Assembly (NCBI RefSeq): GCF_037975245.1
Contig: NC_092580.1
Location: forward strand, 9,275,001-9,339,000
Direction: 5' to 3'
Source of the DNA: Apostichopus japonicus
Lineage: Eukaryota; Echinodermata; Holothuroidea; Aspidochirotida; Stichopodidae
DNA length: 64,000 nucleotides
The stretch's first letter is position 1; each line of letters starts with the position of its first letter. The notes beneath the pieces are model-generated. The model did no database searches. It had not been told where the DNA came from and saw only the letters and a list, made by a program, of their open reading frames with translations. The translations under genes and the position numbers were made by a program. This document shows positions 23,440 to 37,600 of this stretch, piece after piece.

Positions 23440-24384
23440 GATAGAGATTAATCGAATCTGCGGTACCGATAAATCGAATGTGCGATACCGATAAATCGAA
23501 TGTGCGATTCCGATTGCTCGAATTTACGATACCGATCAATCGAATGTGCGGTACCGATAAATCGAAAGTGCGGTACCGATAAATCGAAAGTGCAATACCA
23601 ATAAATCGAATATGCTATACCGATAAATCGAGTATGCGGTACCGATAAATCGATTGCGCGGTACCGATCAATCGAATGTGCGGTACCGATAAATCGAATG
23701 TGCGATACCGATAAATCGACTGCGCGGTACCGATCAATCGAATGTGCGGTACCGATAAATCGAATGTGCGATACCGATAAATCGAATGTGCGATAGCGAT
23801 AAATCGATTGTGCGGTACCGATAAATCGATTGTGCGGTACCGATAAATCGAACGTGAGATACCGATAAATCAAATCTGCGGTACCGATTAATCGAACGTG
23901 TGATACCGATTAATCGAATGTGCGGTACCGATAAATCGAATGTGCGGTACCGATAAATCGAATGTGCGATACCGATAAATCGAACGTGCGATACCGTGAA
24001 TCGATTGTGCGGTACAGATAAATCGATTGTGCGGTACCGATAAATCGAACGTGCGATACCGATAAATCAAATCTGCGGTACCGATTAATCGAACGTGTGA
24101 TACCGATTAATCGAATGTGCGGTACCGATAAATCGATTGTGCGGTACCGATAAATCGAACGTGAGATACCGATAAATCGATTGTGCGGTACCGATAAATC
24201 GAACGTGAGATACCGATAAATCAAATCTGCGGTACCGATTAATCGAACGTGTGATACCGATTAATCGAATGTGCGGTACCGATAAATCGAATGTGCGATA
24301 CCGATAAATCGAACGTGCGATACCGTGAATCGATTGTGCGGTACCGATTAATCGAATGTGCGGTACCGATATATCGAACGTGCG
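23440..24384. repeat. About 944-bp higher-order block at the array 2 edge
   Basis: The marker string ATAGAGATTAATCGAATCTG at 23,441 recurs at 24,385 with matching downstream units: GATTCCGATTGCTCG, TTTACGATACC, CGAAAGTGCGG, ATACCAATAAATCG, ATATGCTATACC and CGAGTATGCGG. This same marker set is reused many times further right (near 30,450, 34,627, 46,000, 48,100, 50,500, 53,290, 56,605, 60,130, 63,340 and 63,628), so it is an old building block of array 2. Confidence 0.8.
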
Positions 24385-25240
24385 ATAGAGATTAATCGAA
24401 TCTGCGGTACCGATAAATCGAATGTGCGATACCGATAAATCGAATGTGCGATTCCGATTGCTCGAATTTACGATACCGATCAATCGAATGTGCGGTACCG
24501 ATAAATCGAAAGTGCGGTACCGATAAATCGAAAGTGCGATACCAATAAATCGAATATGCTATACCGATAAATCGAGTATGCGGTACCGATAAATCGATTG
24601 CGCGGTACCGATCAATCGAATGTGCGGTACCGATAAATCGAATGTGCGATACCGTGAATCGATTGTGCGGTACAGATAAATCGATTGTGCGGTACCGATA
24701 AATCGAACGTGCGATACCGATAAATCAAATCTGCGGTACCGATTAATCGAACGTGTGATACCGATTAATCGAATGTGCGGTACCGATAAATCGATTGTGC
24801 GGTACCGATAAATCGAACGTGAGATACCGATAAATCGATTGTGCGGTACCGATAAATCGAACGTGAGATACCGATAAATCAAATCTGCGGTACCGATTAA
24901 TCGAACGTGTGATACCGATTAATCGAATGTGCGGTACCGATAAATCGAATGTGCGATACCGATAAATCGAACGTGCGATACCGTGAATCGATTGTGCGGT
25001 ACCGATAAATCGATTGTGCGGTACCGATAAATCGAACGTGCGATACCGATAAATCAAATCTGCGGTACCGATTAATCGAACGTGTGATACCGATTAATCG
25101 AATGTGCGGTACCGATAAATCGAATGTGCGGTACCGATAAATCGAATGTGCGATACCGATAAATCGATTGTGCGGTACCGATAAATCGATTGTGCGGTAC
25201 CGATAAATCGAATGTGCGGTACCTATCAATCGAATGTGCG
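23881..25240. repeat. Local 7-9-unit higher-order repeats (154, 175 and 197 bp)
   Basis: The start of the string GTACCGATTAATCGAACGTG recurs at 23,881, 24,078, 24,232, 24,736, 24,890 and 25,065. Adjacent intervals are 197, 154, 154 and 175 bp, that is 9, 7, 7 and 8 units. The 197-bp and 175-bp forms each contain one 21-bp unit (ACCGTGAATCG). The 8-unit type is reused at about 27,250, 30,855, 31,625, 32,480, 36,395, 37,160 and 37,865. Confidence 0.8.
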
Positions 25241-25250
25241 ATACCGATAA

Positions 25251-25278
25251 ATCGATTGTGCGGTACCGATGAATCGAT
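25251..25278 (+). repeat. Unflipped reference copy of the invertible 28-bp segment
   Basis: ATCGAT at 25,251-25,256 and 25,273-25,278 brackets a normal-orientation unit (TGTGCGGTACCGATGA). Left flank (CTATCAATCGAATGTGCG) and right flank (TGTTCGGTACC, then CGAAAGTGCGAGACC) match those of the flipped copies at 27,623 and 31,997, so this appears to be the original arrangement of the same locus. Confidence 0.8.
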
Positions 25279-25569
25279 TGTTCGGTACCGATAAATCGAA
25301 AGTGCGAGACCGATTAATCGATATTGCGGTACCGATAAATCGATTGTGCGGTACCGATCAATCAAAAGTGCGGAACCGATAAATTGAACGTGCGATACCG
25401 ATGAACAGAATGTGCGGTACCGATAAATCGATTGTGCGGTATCGATAAATCGATTGTGCGGTACCGATAAATCGAATTTGCGGTACCGATAAATCGAATG
25501 TGCGGTACAGATATATCGATTGTGCGGTACCGATAAATCGAAAGTGCGATACCGATTAATCGAATGTGC

Positions 25570-25580
25570 GATATCGATAT
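25570..25580. promoter_or_regulatory. ATATCGATAT palindrome (contains TATCGATA), representative
   Basis: TATCGATA at 25,572-25,579 is identical to the DRE element recognised by the insect factor DREF. The same palindrome with the flank ATCAAATTTGCGG recurs near 40,318, 41,880, 44,189, 45,618, 47,288, 47,771, 49,462, 51,395, 52,947, 54,121, 55,528, 57,506, 59,067, 59,847, 60,901 and 62,308. I found none between 25.6 and 40.3 kb. It is a good block marker; factor binding is speculative. Confidence 0.35.
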
Positions 25581-26040
25581 ATCAAATTTGCGGTACCGAT
25601 AAATCGAATGTGCGGTACCGATAAATCGAATGTGCGGTACCGATAAATCGAATGTGCGATACCAATAAATGGAATGTGCGATAACGATAAATCGATTGCT
25701 CGGTACCGATCAATCGAATGCGCGGTACCGATAAATCGAATGTGCGATAACAATAAATGGAATGTGCGATACCGATAAATGGAATGAGCGATACCGATAA
25801 ATCGAATGTGCGGTATTGATAAATCGATTGTGCCGTACCGATAAATCGGAAGTGCGGTTCGATAAAAAGAACGTGCGGTACCGATAAATCGAAAGTGCGG
25901 TACCGATAAATCGAATGTGCGATACCAATAAATCGAATATGCGATACCGATAAATCGAATATGCGGAACCGATATCTCGATTGTGCGGTACCGATAAGTC
26001 AAATGTGCGATTCCGATAAATCGAATATGCGGTACCGATA

Positions 26041-26740
26041 AATCGAATGTGCGGTACCGATAAATCGAATGTGCGGTACCGATAAATCGAATGTGCGATA
26101 CCGATAAATCGAATGTGCGGTACCGATAAATCGAATGTGCGGTACCGATAAATCGAATGTGCGATACCGATAAATCGATTGTGCGATACCGATAAATCGA
26201 TTGCGCGGTACCGATCAATCGAATGTGCGGTACCGATAAATCGAATGTGCGATACCGATAAATTGAATGTGCGATAGCGATAAATCGAAAGTGCGGTACC
26301 GATAAATCGAAAGTGCGATACCAATAAATCGAATATGCTATACCGATAAATCGAGTATGCGGTACCGATAAATCGATTCCGCGGTACCGATCAATCGAAT
26401 GTGCGGTACCGATAAATCGAATGTGCGATACCGATAAATCGATTGCGCGGTACCGATCAATCGAATGTGCGGTACCGATAAATCGAATGTGCGATACCGA
26501 TAAATCGAATGTGCGATACCGATAAATCGATTGTGCGGTACCGATAAATCGATTGTGCGGTACCTATAAATCGAACGTGAGATACCAATAAATCAAATCT
26601 GCGGTACCGATTAATCGAACGTGTGATACCGATTAATCGAATGTGCGGTACCGATAAATCGAATGTGCGGTACCGATAAATCGAATGTGCGATACCGATA
26701 AATCGAACGTGCGATACCGTGAATCGATTGTGCGGTACCG
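26041..26740. repeat. Duplicated block, partner of 35,821-36,520
   Basis: Matches 35,821-36,520 at an offset of 9,780 bp with few substitutions (CCTATAAATCG near 26,563 against CCGATAAATCG). Past 26,740 the partner contains extra units and the match resumes at an offset of about 9,912 bp (132 bp, six units, longer). Confidence 0.8.
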
Positions 26741-26789
26741 ATCAATCGAACGTGCGATACCGATAAATCAAATCTGCGGTACCGATTAA

Positions 26790-29700
26790 TCGAACGTGAG
26801 ATACCGATCAATCAAATCTGCGGTACCGATTAATCGAACGTGTGATACCGATTAATCGAATGTGCGGTACCGATAAATCGAATGTGCGGTACCGATAAAT
26901 CGAATGTGCGATACCGATAAATCGAATGTGCGGTACAGATATATCGATTGTGCGGTACCGATAAATCGAAAGTGCGATACCGATAAATCGAACGTGCGAT
27001 ACCGTGAATCGATTGTGCGGTACCGATAAATCGATTGTGCGGTACCGATAAATCGAACGTGCGATACCGATAAATCAAATCTGCGGTACCGATTAATCGA
27101 ACGTGTGATACCGATTAATCGAATGTGCGGTACCGATAAATCGATTGTGCGGTACCGATAAATCGAACGTGCGATACCGATTAATCGATTGTGCGGTACC
27201 GATTAATCGAACGTGAGATACCGATTAATCAAATCTGCGGTACCGATTAATCGAACGTGTGATACCGATTAATCGAATGTGCGGTACCGATAAATCGAAT
27301 GTGCGGTACCGATAAATCGAATGTGCGATACCGATAAATCGAACGTGCGATACCGTGAATCGATTGTGCGGTACCGATAAATCGATTGTGCGGTACCGAT
27401 AAATCGAACGTGCGATACCGATAAATCAAATCTGCGGTACCGATTAATCGAACGTGCGATACCGATTAATCGAATGTGCGGTACCGATAAATCGAATGTG
27501 CGGTACCGATAAATCGAATGTGCGATACCGATAAATCGATTGTGCGGTACCGATAAATCGATTGTGCGGTACCGATAAATCGAATGTGCGGTACCTATCA
27601 ATCGAATGTGCGATACCGATAAATCGATTTATCGGTACCGCACAATCGATTGTTCGGTACCGATAAATCGAAAGTGCGAGACCGATTAATCGATATTGCG
27701 GTACCGATAAATCGATTGTGCGGTTCCGATCAATCAAAAGTGCGGAACCGATAAATTGAACGTGCGATACCGATGAACAGAATGTGCGGTACCGATAAAT
27801 CGATTGTGCGGTACCGATAAATCGATTGTGCGGTACCGATAAATCGAATTTGCGGTACCGATAAATCGAATGTGCGATAACAATTAATCGAATGTGCGAT
27901 ACCGATAAATCGAATATGCGGTACAGATATATCGATTGTGCGGTACCGATAAATCGAAAGTGCGGTACCGATAAATCGAATGTGCGATACCGATAAATTG
28001 AATGTGCGATAGCGATAAATCGATTGTGCGGTACCGATAAATCGATTGTGCGGTACCGATAAATCGAACGTGAGATACCGATAAATCGATTGTGCGGTAC
28101 CGATAAATCAAATCTGCGGTACCGATTAATCGAATGTGCGATACCGATTAATCGAATGTGCGGTACCGATAAATCGAATGTGCGGTACCGATAAATCGAA
28201 TGTGCGATACCGATAAATCGAATGTGCGATACCGTGAATCGATTGTGCGGTACCGATAAATCGATTGTGCGGTACCGATAAATCGAATGTGCGGTACCGA
28301 TAAATCAAATCTGCGGTACCGATTAATCGAATGTGCGATACCGATTAATCGATTGTGCGGTACCGATAAATCGATTGTGCGGTACCGATAAATCGAATGT
28401 GCGGTACCTATAAATCGAATGTGCGATACCGATAAATCGATTGTGCGGTACCGATAAATCGATTGTGCGGTACCGATAAATCGATTGTGCGGTACCGATA
28501 AATCGAACGTGCGATACCGATAAATCAAATCTGCGGTACCGATTAATCGAACGTGTGATACCGATTAATCGAATGTGCGGTACCGATAAATCGAATGTGC
28601 GGTACCGATAAATCGAATGTGCGATACCGATAAATCGATTGTGCGGTACCGATAAATCGATTGTGCGGTACCGATAAATCGAATGTGCGGTACCTATAAA
28701 TCGAATGTGCGATACCGATAAATCGATTGTGCGGTACCGATAAATCGATTGTGCGGTACCGATAAATCGAACGTGCGATACCGATTAATCGAATGTGCGG
28801 TACCGATAAATCGATTGTGTGGTACCGATAAGTCGAATGTGCGAGACCGATTAATCGATATTGCGGTAACCGATAAATCGAATGTGCGATACCGATAAAT
28901 CGATTGTGTGGTACCGATAAGTCGAATGTGCGATACCGATTAATCGATATTGCGGTACCGATAAATCGATTGTGTGGTACCGATAAGTCGAATGTGCGAG
29001 ACCGATTAATCGATATTGCGGTACCGATAAATCGAATGTGCGATACCGATAAATCGAATGTGCGATAGCGATAAATCAATTGTGCGGTACCGATAAATCG
29101 ATTGTGCGGTACCGATAAATCGAACGTGAGATACCGATAAATCAAATCTGCGGTACCGGTTAATCGAACGTGTGATACCGATTAATCGAATGTGCGGTAC
29201 CGATAAATCGATTGTGCGGTACCGATAAATCGATTGTGCGGTACCGATAAATCGATTGTGCGGTACCGATAAATCGATTGTGCGGTACCGATAAATCGAA
29301 TGTGCGGTACCTATAAATCGAATGTGCGATACCGATAAATCGATTGTGCGGTACCGATAAATCGATTGTGCGGTACCGATAAATCGAACTTGCGATACCG
29401 ATTAATCGAATGTGCGGTACCGATAAATCGATTGTGTGGTATTGATAAGTCCAATGTGCGAGACCGATTAATCGATATTGCGGTACCGATAAATCGATTG
29501 TGCGGTACCGATCAATCAAAAGTGCGGAACCGATAAATTGAACGTGAGATACCGATGAACAGAATGTGCGGAACCGATAAATCGATTGTGCGGTACCGAT
29601 AAATCGATTGTGCGGTACCGATAAATCGAATTTGCGGTACCGATAAATCGAATGTGCGATACCAATAAATGGAATGTGCGATAACGATAAATCGAATGTG

Positions 29701-30505
29701 CGGTATTGATAAATCGATATTGTGGTACCGATAAATCGAATATGCGATATTGATCAATCGATTGTGCGGTACCGATAAATCGATTGCTCGGTTCCGATCA
29801 ATCGAATGCGCGGTACCGATAAATCGAATGTGCGATAACAATAAATGGAAGGTGCGATACCGATAAATGGAATGAGCGATACCGATAAATCGAATGTGCG
29901 GTATTGATAAATCGATTGTGCCGTACCGATAAATCGGAAGTGCGGTTCGATAAATAGAACGTGCGGTACCCATAAATCGAACGTGCGGTACCGATAAATC
30001 GAATGTGCGATACCAATAAATCGAATATGCGATACCGATAAATCGAATATGCGGAACCGATATCTCGATTGTGCGGTACCGATAAGTCAAATGTGCGATT
30101 CCGATAAATCGAATATGCGGTACCGATAAATCGAATGTGCGGTACCGATCAATCGAATGTGCGGTACCGATAAATCGAATGTGCGATACCGATAAATCGA
30201 TTGTGCGGTACCGATAAATCGATTGTGCGGTACCGATAAGTCAAATGTGCGAGACCGATTAATCGATATTGCGGTACCGATAAATCGATTGTGCGGTACC
30301 GATCAATCGAATATGCGGTACCGATAAATCGAACGTGCGATACCGATAAATCGAATGTGCGAGACCGATAAATCGAATGTGCGGTACGGATAAATGGATT
30401 GTGCGGTACCGATCAATCGAATGTGCGTTACCGATATATCGAACGTGCGATAGAGATTAATCGAATCTGCGGTACCGATAAATCGAATGTGCGATACCGA
30501 TAAAT
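26790..30505. repeat. Large duplication, left copy (about 3.7 kb)
   Basis: Corresponds to 31,164-34,681. The offset is 4,374 bp over the first part, 4,418 bp near 28,540-29,150, 4,374 bp again near 29,460-29,520, and 4,176 bp near 29,750-30,500. Every step is a multiple of 22 bp, so the copies differ by whole-unit gains or losses. It contains flipped copy 1. Confidence 0.82.
27623..27650 (-). repeat. Flipped 28-bp segment, copy 1
   Basis: Between ATCGAT palindromes at 27,623-27,628 and 27,645-27,650 the sequence reads TTATCGGTACCGCACA, the reverse complement of a normal unit. Together with the preceding GATAAATCGAT it forms a perfect palindrome centred on the left ATCGAT. The flanks are in normal orientation and match the unflipped locus at 25,251. 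The simplest reading is an inversion between two ATCGAT palindromes. Confidence 0.85.
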
Positions 30506-31163
30506 TGAATGTGCGATAGCGATAAATCGAAAGTGCGGTACCGATAAATCGAAAGTGCGATACCAATAAATCGAATATGCTATACCGATAAATCGAGTAT
30601 GCGGTACCGATAAATCGATTCCGCGGTACCGATCAATCGAATGTGCGGTACCGATAAATCGAATGTGCGATACCGATAAATCGATTGCGCGGTACCGATC
30701 AATCGAATGTGCGGTACCGATAAATCGAATGTGCGATACCGATAAATCGAATGTGCGATAGCGATAAATCGATTGTGCGGTACCGATAAATCGATTGTGC
30801 GGTACCGATAAATCGAACGTGAGATACCGATAAATCAAATCTGCGGTACCGATTAATCGAACGTGTGATACCGATTAATCGAATGTGCGGTACCGATAAA
30901 TCGAATGTGCGGTACCGATAAGTCGAATGTGCGATACCGATAAATCGAACGTGCGATACCGTGAATCGATTGTGCGGTACCGATAAATCGATTGTGCGGT
31001 ACCGATAAATCGAACGTGCGATACCGATAAATCAAATCTGCGGTACCGATTAATCGAACGTGTGATACCGATTAATCGAATGTGCGGTACCGATAAATCG
31101 ATTGTGCGGTACCGATAAATCGAACGTGAGATACCGATAAATCGATTGTGCGGTACCGATAAA

Positions 31164-34100
31164 TCGAACGTGAGATACCGATCAATCAAATCTGCGGTAC
31201 CGATTAATCGAACGTGTGATACCGATTAATCGAATGTGCGGTACCGATAAATCGAATGTGCGGTACCGATAAATCGAATGTGCGATACCGATAAATCGAA
31301 TGTGCGGTACAGATATATCGATTGTGCGGTACCGATAAATCGAAAGTGCGATACCGATAAATCGAACGTGCGATACCGTGAATCGATTGTGCGGTACCGA
31401 TAAATCGATTGTGCGGTACCGATAAATCGAACGTGCGATACCGATAAATCAAATCTGCGGTACCGATTAATCGAACGTGTGATACCGATTAATCGAATGT
31501 GCGGTACCGATAAATCGATTGTGCGGTACCGATAAATCGAACGTGAGATACCGATTAATCGATTGTGCGGTACCGATAAATCGAACGTGAGATACCGATA
31601 AATCAAATCTGCGGTACCGATTAATCGAACGTGTGATACCGATTAATCGAATGTACGGTACCGATAAATCGAATGTGCGGTACCGATAAATCGAATGTGC
31701 GATACCGATAAATCGAACGTGCGATACCGTGAATCGATTGTGCGGTACCGATAAATCGATTGTGCGGTACCGATAAATCGAACGTGCGATACCGATAAAT
31801 CAAATCTGCGGTACCGATTAATCGAACGTGTGATACCGATTAATCGAATGTGCGGTACCGATAAATCGAATGTGCGGTACCGATAAATCGAATGTGCGAT
31901 ACCGATAAATCGATTGTGCGGTACCGATAAATCGATTGTGCGGTACCGATAAATCGAATGTGCGGTACCTATCAATCGAATGTGCGATACCGATAAATCG
32001 ATTTATCGGTACCGCACAATCGATTGTTCGGTACCGATAAATCGAAAGTGCGAAACCGATTAATCGATATTGCGGTACCGATAAATCGATTGTGCGGTTC
32101 CGATCAATCAAAAGTGCGGAACCGATAAATTGAACGTGCGATACCGATGAACAGAATGTGCGGTACCGATAAATCGATTGTGCGGTACCGATAAATCGAT
32201 TGTGCGGTACCGATAAATCGAATTTGCGGTACCGATAAATCGAATGTGCGATAACAATTAATCGAATGTGCGATACCGATAAATCGAATATGCGGTACAG
32301 ATATATCGATTGTGCGGTACCGATAAATCGATTGTGCGGTACCGATAAATCGAATGTGCGATACCGATAAATTGAATGTGCGATAGCGATAAATCGATTG
32401 TGCGGTACCGATAAATCGATTGTGCGGTACCGATAAATCGAACGTGAGATACCGATAAATCAAATCTGCGGTACCGATTAATCGAACGTGTGATACCGAT
32501 TAATCGAATGTGCGGTACCGATAAATCGAATGTGCGGTACCGATAAATCGAATGTGCGATACCGATAAATCGAATGTGCGATACCGTGAATCGATTGTGC
32601 GGTACCGATAAATCGATTGTGCGGTACCGATAAATCGAACGTGCGATACCGATAAATCAAATCTGCGGTACCGATTAATCGAACGTGTGATACCGATTAA
32701 TCGAATGTGCGGTACCGATAAATCGAATGTGCGGTACCGATAAATCGAATGTGCGATACCGATAAATCGATTGTGCGGTACCGATAAATCGATTGTGCGG
32801 TACCGATAAATCGAATGTGCGGTACCTATAAATCGAATGTGCGATACCGATAAATCGATTGTGCGGTAACGATAAATCGATTGTGCGGTACCGATAAATC
32901 GATTGTGCGGTACCGATATATCGAACGTGCGATACCGATAAATCAAATCTGCGGTACCGATTAATCGAACGTGTGATACCGATTAATCGAATGTGCGGTA
33001 CCGATAAATCGAATGTGCGGTACCGATAAATCGAATGTGCGATACCGATAAATCGATTGTGCGGTACCGATAAATCGATTGTGCGGTACCGATAAATCGA
33101 ATGTGCGGTACCTATAAATCGAATGTGCGATACCGATAAATCGATTGTGCGGTACCGATAAATCGATTGTGCGGTACCGATAAATCGAACGTGCGATACC
33201 GATTAATCGAATGTGCGGTACCGATAAATCGATTGTGTGGTACCGATAAGTCGAATGTGCGAGACCGATTAATCGATATTGCGGTAACCGATAAATCGAA
33301 TGTGCGATACCGATAAATCGATTGTGTGGTACCGATAAGTCGAATGTGCGATACCGATTAATCGATATTGCGGTACCGATAAATCGATTGTGCGGTACCG
33401 ATAAGTCGAATGTGCGAGACCGATTAATCGATATTGCGGTACCGATAAATCGAATGTGCGATACCGATAAATCGAATGTGCGATAGCGATAAATCGATTG
33501 TGCGGTACCGATAAATCGATTGTGCGGTACCGATAAATCGAACGTGAGATACCGATAAATCAAATCTGCGGTACCGGTTAATCGAACGTGTGATACCGAT
33601 TAATCGAATGTGCGGTACCGATAAATCGATTGTGCGGTACCGATAAATCGATTGTGCGGTACCGATAAATCGATTGTGCGGTACCGATAAATCGATTGTG
33701 CGGTACCGATAAATCGAATGTGCGGTACCTATAAATCGAATGTGCGATACCGATAAATCGATTGTGCGGTACCGATAAATCGATTGTGCGGTACCGATAA
33801 ATCGAACGTGCGATACCGATTAATCGAATGTGCGGTACCGATAAATCGATTGTGTGGTATTGATAAGTCCAATGTGCGAGACCGATTAATCGATATTGCG
33901 GTACCGATAAATCGAATATGCGATATTGATCAATCGATTGTGCGGTACCGATAAATCGATTGCTCGGTTCCGATCAATCGAATGCGCGGTACCGATAAAT
34001 CGAATGTGCGATAACAATAAATGGAATGTGCGATACCGATAAATGGAATGAGCGATACCGATAAATCGAATGTGCGGTATTGATAAATCGATTGTGCCGT

Positions 34101-34681
34101 ACCGATAAATCGGAAGTGCGGTTCGATAAATAGAACGTGCGGTACCCATAAATCGAACGTGCGGTACCGATAAATCGAATGTGCGATACCAATAAATCGA
34201 ATATGCGATACCGATAAATCGAATATGCGGAACCGATATCTCGATTGTGCGGTACCGATAAGTCAAATGTGCGATTCCGATAAATCGAATATGCGGTACC
34301 GATAAATCGAATGTGCGGTACCGATCAATCGAATGTGCGGTACCGATAAATCGAATGTGCGATACCGATAAATCGATTGTGCGGTACCGATAAATCGATT
34401 GTGCGGTACCGATAAGTCAAATGTGCGAGACCGATTAATCGATATTGCGGTACCGATAAATCGATTGTGCGGTACCGATCAATCGAATATGCGGTACCGA
34501 TAAATCGAACGTGCGATACCGATAAATCGAATGTGCGAGACCGATAAATCGAATGTGCGGTACGGATAAATGGATTGTGCGGTACCGATCAATCGAATGT
34601 GCGTTACCGATATATCGAACGTGCGATAGAGATTAATCGAATCTGCGGTACCGATAAATCGAATGTGCGATACCGATAAAT
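31164..34681. repeat. Large duplication, right copy (about 3.5 kb)
   Basis: Right partner of 26,790-30,505. Parts recur a third time: 30,853-31,800 reappears at 36,391-37,340 (offset 5,538 bp) and 32,961-33,560 at 38,235-38,837 (offset 5,274 bp). It lacks a 198-bp stretch present near 29,550-29,740 of the left copy. Confidence 0.82.
31997..32024 (-). repeat. Flipped 28-bp segment, copy 2
   Basis: Same inverted unit and flanks as at 27,623, displaced by exactly 4,374 bp. It lies inside the large duplicated block 31,164-34,681, so it was copied by segmental duplication and did not invert independently. Confidence 0.85.
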
Positions 34682-37600
34682 CGAATGTGCGATACCGATT
34701 GCTCGAATTTACGATACCGATCAATCGAATGTGCGGTACCGATCAATCGAAAGTGCGGTACCGATAAATCGAAAGTGCGATACCAATAAATCGAATATGC
34801 TATACCGATAAATCGAGTATGCGATACCGATAAATCGATTGCGCGGTACCGATCAATCGAATGTGCGGTACCGATAAATCGAATGTGCGATACGATAAAT
34901 CGAATGTGCGATACCGATTGCTCGAATTTACGATACCGATCAATCGAATGTGCGGTACCGATCAATCGAATGTGCGGTACCGATAAATCGAAAGTGCGAT
35001 ACCAATAAATCGAATATGCTATACCGATAAATCGAGTATGCGGTACCGATAAATCGATTGCGCGGTACCGATCAATCGAATGTGCGGTACCGATAAATCG
35101 AATGTGCGATACCGATAAATCGATTGCGCGGTACCGATCAATCGAATAAGCGGTACCGATCAATCGAATGTGCGATACCGATAAATCGAATGTGCGATAG
35201 CGATAAATCGATTGTGCGGTACCGATAAATCGATTATGCGGTAATGATAAATCGAACGTGAGATACCGATAAATCAAATCTGCGGTACCGATTAATCGAA
35301 CGTGTGATACCGATTAATAGAATGTGCGGTACCGATAAATCGAATGTGCGGTACCGATTAATCGAATGTGCGGTACCGATAAATCGAATGTGCGATACCG
35401 TGAATCGATTGTGCGGTACCGATAAATCGATTGTGCGGTACCGATAAATCGAATGTGCGGTACCTATAAATCAAATGTGCGATACCGATAAATCGCTTGT
35501 GCGGTACCGATAAATCGATTGTGCGGTACCGATAAATCGAACGTGCGATACCGATTAATCGAATGTGCGGTACCGATAAATCGATTGTGTGGTACCGATA
35601 AGTCAAATGTGCGAGACCGATTAATCGATATTGCGGTACCGATAAATCGAATGTGCGATACCGATAAATCGAATGTGCGATAGCGATAAATCGATTGTGC
35701 GGTACCGATAAATCGATTGTGCGGTACCGATAAATCGAACGTGAGATACCGATAAATCAAATCTGCGGTACCGATTAATCGAATGTGCGGTACCGATAAA
35801 TCGAATGTGCGGTACCGATAAATCGAATGTGCGATACCGATTAATCGAATGTGCGGTACCGATAAATCGAATGTGCGATACCGATAAATCGAATGTGCGG
35901 TACCGATAAATCGAATGTGCGGTACCGATAAATCGAATGTGCGATACCGATAAATCGATTGTGCGATACCGATAAATCGATTGCGCGGTACCGATCAATC
36001 GAATGTGCGGTACCGATAAATCGAATGTGCGATACCGATAAATTGAATGTGCGATAGCGATAAATCGAAAGTGCGGTACCGATAAATCGAAAGTGCGATA
36101 CCAATAAATCGAATATGCTATACCGATAAATCGAGTATGCGGTACCGATAAATCGATTCCGCGGTACCGATCAATCGAATGTGCGGTACCGATAAATCGA
36201 ATGTGCGATACCGATAAATCGATTGCGCGGTACCGATCAATCGAATGTGCGGTACCGATAAATCGAATGTGCGATACCGATAAATCGAATGTGCGATACC
36301 GATAAATCGATTGTGCGGTACCGATAAATCGATTGTGCGGTACCGATAAATCGAACGTGAGATACCGATAAATCAAATCTGCGGTACCGATTAATCGAAC
36401 GTGTGATACCGATTAATCGAATGTGCGGTACCGATAAATCGAATGTGCGGTACCGAGAAATCGAATGTGCGATACCGATAAATCGAACGTGCGATACCGT
36501 GAATCGATTGTGCGGTACCGATAAATCGATTGTGCGGTACCGAGAAATCGAACGTGCGATACCGATAAATCAAATCTGCGGTACCGATTAATCGAACGTG
36601 TGATACCGATTAATCGAATGTGCGGTACCGATAAATCGAGCGTGCGGTACCGATAAATCGAACGTGAGATACCGATAAATCGATTGTGCGGTACCGATAA
36701 ATCGAACGTGAGATACCGATCAATCAAATCTGCGGTACCGATTAATCGAACGTGTGATACCGATTAATCGAATGTGCGGTACCGATAAATCGAACGTGCG
36801 GTACCGATAAATCGAATGTGCGATACCGATAAATCGAATGTGCGGTACAGATATATCGATTGTGCGGTACCGATAAATCGAAAGTGCGATACCGATAAAT
36901 CGAACGTGCGATACCGTGAATCGATTGTGCGGTACCGATAAATCGATTGTGCGGTACCGATAAATCGAACGTGCGATACCGATCAATCAAATCTGCGGTA
37001 CCGATTAATCGAACGTGTGATACCGATTAATCGAATGTGCGGTACCGATAAATCGATTGTGCGGTACCGATAAATCGAACGTGAGATACCGATAAATCGA
37101 TTGTGCGGTACCGATAAATCGAACGTGAGATACCGATAAATCAAATCTGCGGTACCGATTAATCGAACGTGTGATACCGATTAATCGAATGTGCGGTACC
37201 GATAAATCGAATGTGCGGTACCGATAAATCGAATGTGCGATACCGATAAATCGAACGTGCGATACCGTGAATCGATTGTGCGGTACCGATAAATCGATTG
37301 TGCGGTACCGATAAATCGAACGTGCGATAACGATAAATCAAATCTGCGGTACCGATTAATCGAACGTGTGATACCGATAAATCGATTTATCGGTACCGCA
37401 CAATCGATTGTTCGGTACCGATAAATCGAAAGTGCGAGACCGATTCATCGATATTGCGGTACCGATAAATCGATTGTGCGGTACCGATAAATCGATTGTG
37501 CGGTACCGATAAATCGAACGTGCGATACCGATGAACAGAATCTGCGGTACCGATAAATCGATTGTGCGGTACCGATAAATCGATTGTGCGGTACCGATAA

